A stretch of DNA of 7,533 nucleotides from Lachnospiraceae bacterium. GTDB lineage: Bacteria; Bacillota; Clostridia; Lachnospirales; Lachnospiraceae. Where the stretch lies: NCBI GenBank assembly GCA_003447895.1, contig DLYC01000232.1:1-7533 (forward strand), read 5' to 3'. The position numbers and the translations under genes were made by a program. This document shows, one piece after another, positions 1 to 4,692 of the stretch. The notes under the pieces were generated by a model. The model did not search any database, was not told where the DNA came from, and saw only the letters and a program-made list of their open reading frames with translations. Every line of letters begins with the position of its first letter. Positions within the stretch are counted from its first letter, which is position 1.

Positions 1-803
1 ACATGTACTGTAACATTCCCCAGATCACCGGGAAAAGAAATGCTAAAGGTGTAAGCCTTCCCTGCTGTCAGGTCCGCACTGAGCCTGAATTCATGGTCGC
101 CTGTCTGATTTAAATAAGCCTGCATCGACCACCCTTCTTCATCATAAAGCAGTGCATTCGGTTCAATACCATCAGTCTCCGTTGTGACACAGAAATCATA
201 GGGACCGTCTTCTTCCGGTATAAAGCGAAAATAGTATCCAAAAGTATCGGATACTGTAACTTCAGCTTCAGAGCCGAGTGTGATATCAATAGGATTATCA
301 TAGTCTCTGCCGGTATAATCTTCGCCTTTTGCCGCATCTTTGGTTTCAGAGCTCTCTTCAATCTCTTCTGCCACAGGCTCGGAATAAGAGGCAGTCCCTT
401 CCTCCGTCGAAGCTGCGCTTTGAGACCCGTCGGACCCGGAAGACGTGTCCGCGGCTTCAGCTGACTCTTCTTTCTGAGTATCAGGTTCGAAGTCCTCTCC
501 GTCATTTTCTGCGGAATCCGTCTCCCTGTCCGCTTCGGCCTCTTCCTCCGTTTCCTCCGCGGTTTCAGGATCGGCGGGATCCGTCTGGGCAGAAACCGTC
601 TCTTCAGGCTCTTCCTCCGAAGCAGCCTCCCCTTCTTCATAGTCTTCTGCATCTGTTTCAGATGCCTCTTGCGCTGAAACGGCCGCTGTCTCACCTATTC
701 CCGGAATCTCTGCAGCCAGTGCAGTGGTTCCGCTCATAGGAAGACAAGTGGAAATTACCATACTCAGTGACATGAGAATAGCAGTGACCTTCTTCATTTT
801 CAT
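1..803 (-). CDS. Secreted protein with acidic linker and PPC-like beta-sandwich domain (3' end outside window)
   Basis: The reading frame is open from an ATG at 803 to the window edge, giving 267 residues without a stop. A GGGAGGG ribosome binding site (809-815) lies 5 nt upstream and decides the start. Residues 1-31 form a Sec signal peptide: KMKK, a hydrophobic core, then an ALAA cleavage site near residue 30. Cys20 (ISTC) is not in a good lipobox, so a lipoprotein is unlikely. Residues 32-160 are a low-complexity linker in which 47 of 129 residues are Asp or Glu and only four are Lys or Arg. From about 162 a beta-rich region begins (FGYYFRFIPEEDGPYDF, ALLYDEEGW, LTAGKAYTFSISF). It resembles the bacterial pre-peptidase C-terminal (PPC) fold, a non-catalytic domain of extracellular proteins; this is recognition by eye, not a search. 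Any catalytic or anchoring part would lie beyond the window, so the function is unknown. It follows ssrA on the same strand but probably has its own promoter. Confidence 0.85.
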   Translation of the reverse strand, partial: MKMKKVTAILMSLSMVISTCLPMSGTTALAAEIPGIGETAAVSAQEASETDAEDYEEGEAASEEEPEETVSAQTDPADPETAEETEEEAEADRETDSAENDGEDFEPDTQKEESAEAADTSSGSDGSQSAASTEEGTASYSEPVAEEIEESSETKDAAKGEDYTGRDYDNPIDITLGSEAEVTVSDTFGYYFRFIPEEDGPYDFCVTTETDGIEPNALLYDEEGWSMQAYLNQTGDHEFRLSADLTAGKAYTFSISFPGDLGNVTVH

Positions 804-844
804 AATTTCCCTCCCTGGAGTTGCCGCGTAGTCTTTAACCTGAA

Positions 845-905
845 ATAAAGAACTCCTTAGATCCGGTACACAATCTCAGTATACCATTTCTAAGGAGTTC
901 TTTAT
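845..905 (-). terminator. 61-nt hairpin, probable ssrA terminator
   Basis: A perfect 17-bp inverted repeat (845-861 with 889-905, arm ATAAAGAACTCCTTAGA) encloses a 3x3 internal loop and a second 7-bp stem (865-871 with 879-885, one G-U pair) with a 7-nt loop. On the minus strand the structure follows ssrA by 22 nt and the closing arm runs into TTCTTTATTTC, which acts as a U-rich tract. The opening arm is A-rich, so it could also work in the other direction. It is longer than most intrinsic terminators. A degenerate miniature element is an alternative. Confidence 0.6.
878..886 (-). promoter_or_regulatory. Candidate extended -10 promoter for the secreted-protein gene
   Basis: The minus strand reads TGGTATACT, an extended -10 element (TGn followed by TATACT, five of six matches to TATAAT). 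No good -35 box is seen at 17 nt; the hexamer there is TATAAA. Transcription would start near 871, leaving a leader of about 68 nt before the ATG at 803. The element lies inside the 61-nt hairpin that probably terminates ssrA, which is unusual. It is the best promoter-like match between ssrA and the gene, but a chance match is possible. Confidence 0.3.
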
Positions 906-927
906 ATAACTGCCGATAAATTATTAG

Positions 928-1273
928 TGGATTAGAGGGGAGTCGAACCCCTGTCCAAAAGCCAATTCAATGTCCTTCTACTATCATAGACTGTTTTTCC
1001 GGATTTCTCCCGTTCCCTCCGCCGACGGAAAACAGTCAATCCATCGGACTTGGTAGCTTCATGATACGCCCGCGGGGGCAAAGCTTACCCCGTGTCGTTT
1101 CCCGCTTTCATGACGCCGGAGCTGCAGGATGCGGGTGTCCTCCAGACGACGGGTGGCAATTAAGCCGCCAGTGCTACTCTATCGTTAGCGTTTATTTTTA
1201 ATTGTGCCGTTTGACGATCGGCGTCGGATAGCTTCTCCACCTGCATGACCCCTGTCGAAACCTTTACTAACCC
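928..1273 (-). ncRNA. ssrA: tmRNA (transfer-messenger RNA)
   Basis: This is the RNA partner of SmpB in trans-translation. It enters ribosomes stalled on mRNAs without a stop codon, accepts the nascent chain as alanyl-tmRNA and encodes a degradation tag. The tRNA-like ends are clear. The 5' strand GGGTTAG (1273-1267) pairs with CTAATCC (935-929) as a 7-bp acceptor stem with one G-U pair. The conserved GGTTTCGACAGGGG follows at the 5' side, and the 3' side has a T arm AGGGG-TTCGACT-CCCCT. The discriminator A is at 928. The next genomic bases are CTA, so the 3' CCA must be added after transcription. The mature length of 346 nt before CCA is normal for bacterial tmRNA. The tag frame lies at 1189-1160. 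The gene sits just downstream of smpB and has its own strong promoter. Both ends are inferred from base pairing. Confidence 0.97.
1160..1189 (-). other. tmRNA tag-peptide reading frame (ANDRVALAA-stop)
   Basis: Within ssrA the minus strand reads GCT AAC GAT AGA GTA GCA CTG GCG GCT TAA. This encodes ANDRVALAA and matches the usual clostridial pattern of a resume Ala codon, an Asn/Asp-rich start and a terminal hydrophobic ALAA recognised by ClpXP-type proteases. The resume codon is placed at GCT (1189-1187) because AAAAATAAAC precedes it, as I recall from other clostridial tmRNAs. The same frame is open further upstream, so the exact resume codon is inferred. The stop codon and the VALAA end are clear. 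Confidence 0.85.
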
Positions 1274-1282
1274 GGGATAATG

Positions 1283-1319
1283 CAAATGAGGCCGGGCACT
1301 TTCGCGCCCTTTTCATTTG
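1283..1319 (-). other. 5' leader hairpin of pre-tmRNA with GAAA tetraloop
   Basis: On the minus strand the leader folds into an outer 7-bp stem, CAAATGA (1319-1313) with TCATTTG (1289-1283). Above an AAA/GGCC internal loop is an inner 6-bp stem GGGCGC-GAAA-GTGCCC (1309-1294) capped by a GNRA tetraloop. The predicted transcription start from the ssrA promoter is near 1320, so the hairpin would begin almost at +1 and end 9 nt before the mature tmRNA 5' end at 1273. It may protect the precursor or guide RNase P; neither is shown by sequence. Confidence 0.6.
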
Positions 1320-1327
1320 ACATTTGT

Positions 1328-1355
1328 ATTATACAACAGCCGAAAAGGAAGTCAA
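1328..1355 (-). promoter_or_regulatory. SigA-type promoter of ssrA
   Basis: The minus strand has TTGACT (1355-1350), a 16-nt spacer and a perfect TATAAT (1333-1328). The start point is expected near 1320, about 47 nt before the mature tmRNA 5' end. The promoter lies in the smpB-ssrA gap, so tmRNA can be made at a high level independently of the rnr-smpB messenger. Its -35 box lies in the right arm of an imperfect inverted repeat (1351-1376). Confidence 0.85.
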
Positions 1356-1376
1356 CCGTTTAAACTGCCGGTTAAC
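1351..1376 (-). terminator. Weak stem-loop after smpB overlapping the ssrA -35 box
   Basis: GTTAACCG (1376-1369) can pair with CGGTTGAC (1358-1351), 8 bp with one G-U pair and a 10-nt loop, starting 7 nt after the smpB stop. The following bases, TTCCTTTTCGG, are only moderately T-rich, so this would be a weak terminator at best. Read-through into ssrA is plausible. The right arm contains most of the ssrA -35 hexamer. Confidence 0.3.
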
Positions 1377-1383
1377 AGAATGA

Positions 1384-1857
1384 TCACATCCTGATCTGGC
1401 TGTTCCTGAAGTCCCTCTCCGTCTCGCGCTTTAGTGCCTTCTTTTTGAGGTCATCGCGCTTGTCGTAGAGCTTCTTGCCTCGCGCAAGGCCGATCTCCAC
1501 CTTGACCCGTCCGTTCTTGAAATAGACCTGCAGGGGCATGAGGGTATATCCCTTTGCCTGCACCTGGCCGGCCAGCTTCATGATCTCGCGCTTGTGGAGA
1601 AGGAGCCGCCTCTTTCGGAGCGGTTCGCGGTTAAAAATATTGCCCTTTTCGTAGGGGCTCACATTCATTCCCTCGACAAAAGCTTCCCCGTGGTCGATCG
1701 TGACATAGGCTTCCTTGATGCTGCACTTGCCCTGCCGGATGGATTTCACTTCCGTTCCGAACAGCTCAATACCCGCCTCATATTTTTCTTCTATGAAGTA
1801 ATCGTGATAGGCCTTCTTGTTGTTCGCTACAAGCTTGATCGCTTCCTTGGCACTCAT
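1384..1857 (-). CDS. smpB: SsrA-binding protein SmpB
   Basis: SmpB binds the tRNA-like domain of tmRNA and places it in the A site of stalled ribosomes; trans-translation requires it. The 157-residue protein has the usual full length. Near the N-terminus are the family motifs NNKKAYHDYFIEEKYEAGIE and GTEVKSIRQGK, which belong to the OB-fold that contacts tmRNA. Residues 127-134 read GKKLYDKR. The tail after it is rich in Lys and Arg (LKKKALKRETERDFRN) and is the part that in studied SmpB proteins becomes helical in the mRNA channel. The ATG at 1857 overlaps the rnr stop as ATGA, so translation is probably coupled. AAAGGG lies 7 nt upstream as a ribosome binding site. The partner RNA gene ssrA begins about 110 nt downstream. 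Nothing is missing or disrupted. Confidence 0.98.
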   Translation of the reverse strand: MSAKEAIKLVANNKKAYHDYFIEEKYEAGIELFGTEVKSIRQGKCSIKEAYVTIDHGEAFVEGMNVSPYEKGNIFNREPLRKRRLLLHKREIMKLAGQVQAKGYTLMPLQVYFKNGRVKVEIGLARGKKLYDKRDDLKKKALKRETERDFRNSQIRM

Positions 1858-4223
1858 CTCATTCCCTTTCTCTTCTCATTCCCTTTCCTTCTGCGGGCCT
1901 TGCCGTGAGCTCTCCCGGCTTTGCCGGACAGAACCCTTCCGGTGCGGTCCATGCGAAGACTCTTTTTCTTTTTGCCGGTCTCTTTTCCGGCCTTCTTCTT
2001 TTCGGACTCCCTGCCGGCGTTTCTGCCGTCGGCCTTACCGCTTCCGGCCCCGGAACTGCCTTTTCTCCTGTCTTCGCGGTCAAAGCTCCTCTGCCGGAAG
2101 TCTGCCGGAACAAAGTCCACGGTCCTTCTCATGGGGTCAGCCCCGGAGACCTCAATGTCCATCTTCTGGCCGAGTGTATATTTTGCCCCCGTGTACTCAC
2201 CAACCAGTATATACTGTTTGTCGTCATAATAGTAGAAATCATCAGTTAAATCGCTGATGCGGATCATGCCTTCCACGGTATCGGGAAGTTCTACGTAAAT
2301 TCCCCATGAAGTGATGCCGGAAATGATGCCCGTGTGGGTCTCTCCGACTTTTCCTTCCATGTACTGGGCCTTCTTGAGCTTGACCGTCTCTCGCTCCGCT
2401 TCGGCCGCGCGCTGCTCCATGGCGGAGCTTCTCAGGGCCGCGCCCGGAAGAGAGAGGTTAAGCCTGTCGATCGTGTCCGCTGTCATCTCCCCGCGAAGCC
2501 AGTACTTGAGACTTCTGTGAACCAGAAGGTCCGGATAGCGGCGGATGGGCGATGTGAAATGGCAGTAATAGCTGAGTGCGAGGCCGAAGTGCCCCTCACA
2601 GCCCGTGGCGTACTGCGCCCTCTGCATGCAGCGAAGGACCATTCTGCTGAGCATCCCCTCCTCCGGGGTTCCCTTCAGCTTTTCCAGGAGGTCCCGAATT
2701 TGGGAAGGGTGTACATCCCCCTGTCCGGGCCTGAACCGGTAGCCGAATCCCCTGACGAACTGTGCAAGCTCCCGCATCCTGTCCGCAGCCGGGGCGCCGT
2801 GCACGCGGTATACGGACGGAATTTCGAGGAACACACAGTGTCTGGCCACCGTCTCATTGGCAAGGAGCATGAAGTCCTCGATCAGGTCGGTCTCCTCGGT
2901 CCTCTCTCTCACGGCAATCTCGATGGGACGTCCCGTTTCGTCCAGGACGACCTTGGCCTCGGGGAAGTCAAAATCGATGCTGCCCCTCTCTTCTCTCTTT
3001 TTCTTAAGGAGCGCGGCCAGCTTTCTCATCTTGCGGAGCATCCTGGCCAGCCGGAGCGTTCTTCCCTTGATTCCCCGGTAGCCCTGCCAGGCAAGGCTTT
3101 GCGCGATCTCGCTGTCGTCTCCCTCTGTAAAGAGCCTCATGACGCCGTTATAGGAGAGCCTTGCGTCCACATGGATCACGGATTCCGTGATTTCGTAGTC
3201 CGTCACTTCTCCTTTGTCATCGATGGTCATAAGGCAGCTCATGGCGAGCCTGTCCTCGCCCGCGTTCAGGGAACAGATTCCGTTGGACAGCTTTCTCGGA
3301 AGCATGGGAATGACGCGGTCCGCCAGATAGACACTGGTCCCGCGGTTTAAAGCCTCTTTGTCGAGGGCAGACCCCTCCGTGACATATTCGGCCACATCGG
3401 CAATATGAACGCCCAGCTTCCAGAGGCCTTCTTCCCTCACAAGGGAGATGGCGTCATCGATGTCCTTGGTGTCTTCGCCGTCGATCGTCACGGTCGGGAG
3501 CGCGCGAAGATCCCTGCGGGCGGAAACGGAAGCTCCGGCATCCATAAGGCCGGTTTCCTCTTCCGGATCGTATTCTATGTGATCCGGCAGGCGGCCGGCT
3601 TCCTTCAGCGCTTCCTCCGGAAACTCCGTCGGGATCCCGTATCCCCTGACCAGGGACAGAATGTCCACGCCGGGGTCTGTGATATGCCCGAGGATCTCCG
3701 TGATCTGACCGACCGGGTCCTCGCCCGTCACACTGTATCTGGTGAGATCTGCCACGACCTTGTGGCCCTGCATGGCGCTCTTCTCTTTCCCCACCGGAAT
3801 GTCCACTTCAAAGGGGATCTTGGGGTTGTCCGGGGTCACGACGCCGGCGATCGTAAAGCCTGCCCGCTTTCCCTTCTTTCCGCTTCCGGACGGCGCGCTG
3901 TAGGTCTTTTCAAGGGGCCTTCCGAAGGGGTGATAGGTGCCGACGACCTGTTTGATCCCTCTCTCGAGGATCGCAGTCACTTCCGCCTCCGCTCTTTTTC
4001 CCCGGCTGTTGTCAAAATAGCCGCCCTCGCTTTCGCTTCCCCGCAGGATCCGCACTTCCACGGTGTCTCCGTACATGGCACCGCCGTCACAGCCCTCGGG
4101 GATGAAGAGGTCCCGCTCAAATCCTTCGACCTTCACAAACCCGAATCCGCGGGCGTTGCTGTCGAAAGTTCCTGTATATCGTGTATCTTTTCTGTATTCT
4201 GTATTTTTTTCTGTGTAGGTCAT
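1854..4223 (-). CDS. rnr: Ribonuclease R (3'-5' exoribonuclease, RNB family)
   Basis: RNase R degrades structured RNA from the 3' end and is known to remove the non-stop mRNAs that tmRNA-SmpB releases. The 789 residues show the family layout. There are two cold-shock-like RNA-binding regions (about 17-90, with ARGFGFVKVEGFERDLFIPEG, and 120-180). The RNB catalytic domain spans about 235-570. It holds the metal-binding acidic cluster DGEDTKDIDD, with Asp248, Asp254, Asp256 and Asp257 spaced as in RNase II and R, and the late motif HFTSPIRRYPDLLVHR (555-570). An S1 domain follows at about 627-705, then a Lys/Arg/Gly-rich tail (709-789). The N-terminal helix-turn-helix of proteobacterial RNase R is absent, so the protein starts close to the first cold-shock domain. 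The ATG at 4223 has AAAGGAG 3 nt upstream, a rather short spacing. An intrinsic terminator ends 16 nt before the start. The stop overlaps smpB by 4 nt. Confidence 0.97.
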   Translation of the reverse strand: MTYTEKNTEYRKDTRYTGTFDSNARGFGFVKVEGFERDLFIPEGCDGGAMYGDTVEVRILRGSESEGGYFDNSRGKRAEAEVTAILERGIKQVVGTYHPFGRPLEKTYSAPSGSGKKGKRAGFTIAGVVTPDNPKIPFEVDIPVGKEKSAMQGHKVVADLTRYSVTGEDPVGQITEILGHITDPGVDILSLVRGYGIPTEFPEEALKEAGRLPDHIEYDPEEETGLMDAGASVSARRDLRALPTVTIDGEDTKDIDDAISLVREEGLWKLGVHIADVAEYVTEGSALDKEALNRGTSVYLADRVIPMLPRKLSNGICSLNAGEDRLAMSCLMTIDDKGEVTDYEITESVIHVDARLSYNGVMRLFTEGDDSEIAQSLAWQGYRGIKGRTLRLARMLRKMRKLAALLKKKREERGSIDFDFPEAKVVLDETGRPIEIAVRERTEETDLIEDFMLLANETVARHCVFLEIPSVYRVHGAPAADRMRELAQFVRGFGYRFRPGQGDVHPSQIRDLLEKLKGTPEEGMLSRMVLRCMQRAQYATGCEGHFGLALSYYCHFTSPIRRYPDLLVHRSLKYWLRGEMTADTIDRLNLSLPGAALRSSAMEQRAAEAERETVKLKKAQYMEGKVGETHTGIISGITSWGIYVELPDTVEGMIRISDLTDDFYYYDDKQYILVGEYTGAKYTLGQKMDIEVSGADPMRRTVDFVPADFRQRSFDREDRRKGSSGAGSGKADGRNAGRESEKKKAGKETGKKKKSLRMDRTGRVLSGKAGRAHGKARRRKGNEKRKGMR

Positions 4224-4239
4224 ATTCTCCTTTGGTTCT

Positions 4240-4269
4240 AAAAAAAACTCCTGCTGCCGCAGGAGTTTT
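4240..4269 (-). terminator. Intrinsic terminator or attenuator between secG and rnr
   Basis: An 11-bp stem, AAAACTCCTGC (minus strand 4269-4259) with GCAGGAGTTTT (4254-4244), has a GGCA loop and is followed by a run of eight T (4247-4240). This is a textbook Rho-independent terminator for transcripts coming from secG. The T run ends only 16 nt before the rnr ATG, and that gap is filled by the rnr ribosome binding site. No promoter fits between them, so rnr must be reached by read-through or controlled antitermination. Confidence 0.9.
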
Positions 4270-4282
4270 CATGAATTCATTT

Positions 4283-4304
4283 TATGCTGATCATATGCTG
4301 ATCA
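4283..4304. repeat. Perfect tandem duplication of an 11-bp unit
   Basis: TATGCTGATCA occurs twice head to tail (4283-4293 and 4294-4304). Each unit contains the palindrome TGATCA, so the array also forms inverted repeats. A separate 10-bp palindrome, ATGAATTCAT, lies beside it at 4271-4280. Both are in the secG-rnr spacer just upstream of the terminator hairpin. This could be replication slippage or a dimeric protein-binding site; the sequence does not decide. Confidence 0.9.
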
Positions 4305-4342
4305 CACCAACCGCCCGACAAAGCTCTGTCTTAAAAGGCCCG

Positions 4343-4582
4343 TCAGAAAAGCTGTGTATTGAGAAGGATGGCCAGTACAAAGAAGGCGATGACGAGGCCT
4401 GTCGTAAACTTTACAAGAAAGCCTTCCATTGAGCGTCCTTTGTTCTTGCCCCAGTATGTCTCGGCGGCACCGCTGATCGCGCCAAGTCCCTGAGATCTTC
4501 CTTCCTGCATAAGAATAACAACTGTCATCACAATACTCACTGCTATAATTGCGACTGTTAAGATCCCGCGAATAACACCCAT
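4343..4582 (-). CDS. secG: Preprotein translocase subunit SecG
   Basis: SecG is the small non-essential subunit of the SecYEG channel and stimulates SecA-driven export across the cytoplasmic membrane. The 79-residue protein has two membrane helices (about 4-25 and 56-74). The conserved cytoplasmic loop between them reads VILMQEGRSQGLGAISGAAE, then TYWGKNKGRSMEG, which is diagnostic for the family. The length is normal. The ATG at 4582 has AAGGTGG 8 nt upstream. A candidate promoter lies directly after the preceding PBP gene and a strong terminator lies downstream, so secG can be a single-gene transcript. Linkage to rnr, smpB and ssrA is a common Firmicutes arrangement. Confidence 0.96.
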   Translation of the reverse strand: MGVIRGILTVAIIAVSIVMTVVILMQEGRSQGLGAISGAAETYWGKNKGRSMEGFLVKFTTGLVIAFFVLAILLNTQLF

Positions 4583-4623
4583 TTTCTATTCCACCTTATT
4601 ATCAATCAATTTGCTTCCTGCAA

Positions 4624-4645
4624 GGCACACCTTCGGTGATGTGCC
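4624..4645 (-). other. Hairpin in the secG leader
   Basis: GGCACA (4645-4640) pairs with TGTGCC (4629-4624) on the minus strand. The sequence between them can form an alternative inner CACC-GAA-GGTG stem. No T run follows, so it is not an intrinsic terminator for the PBP gene. If the candidate promoter at 4656-4684 is used, the hairpin lies a few bases after the transcription start, where it could stabilise the secG messenger. Confidence 0.45.
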
Positions 4646-4655
4646 AAACATTGTT

Positions 4656-4684
4656 ATCCTAACACGTTCCCGGCCGGAAATCAA
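4656..4684 (-). promoter_or_regulatory. Candidate SigA promoter of secG
   Basis: TTGATT (4684-4679) and TAGGAT (4661-4656) are separated by 17 nt. TG one base before the -10 box makes it an extended -10 promoter (TGTTAGGAT). Each hexamer matches the consensus at four of six positions. It begins 8 nt after the PBP stop codon. The start point would be near 4649, giving a leader of about 67 nt. The spacer contains the palindrome CCGGCCGG at 4670-4677. Confidence 0.45.
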
Positions 4685-4692
4685 GACTGTTC

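Noticed and set aside
110..694. Long Arg/Lys-rich minus-strand frame
   Set aside because: It is a shifted frame of the acidic secreted protein: Glu-rich codons (GAA, GAG) read out of frame give Lys and Arg. The correct frame has a start, ribosome binding site and signal peptide at 803.
329..739. Plus-strand Pro/Leu-rich frame
   Set aside because: Antisense shadow of the same acidic region; low complexity and no ribosome binding site.
744..744. Lipoprotein modification of the secreted protein at Cys20
   Set aside because: The sequence before the Cys (IST) lacks the small residue Gly, Ala or Ser at -1, and a standard ALAA cleavage site lies further on.
928..1273. Protein-coding or ordinary tRNA interpretation of the T-arm signal near 930-960
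   Set aside because: The T arm pairs with a 5' acceptor strand over 300 nt away and a tag frame lies between, which is tmRNA and not a tRNA.
2334..3350. Plus-strand open frame of 338 codons, and another at 3405-4241
   Set aside because: Both are antisense to the RNase R gene, a product of its GC-rich codon use; no family resemblance and no initiation signals.
4153..4272. Possible 39-codon leader peptide starting at ATG 4272 and running through the terminator into rnr in another frame, preceded by a 3-codon ATG-AAT-TCA-TGA
   Set aside because: Translation through the hairpin would be an attractive antitermination device, but there is no ribosome binding site before either ATG and the product looks like random frame-shifted rnr sequence.
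4624..4645. Hairpin after the PBP gene as a terminator
   Set aside because: No T run follows on the minus strand, so it is listed only as a leader hairpin.
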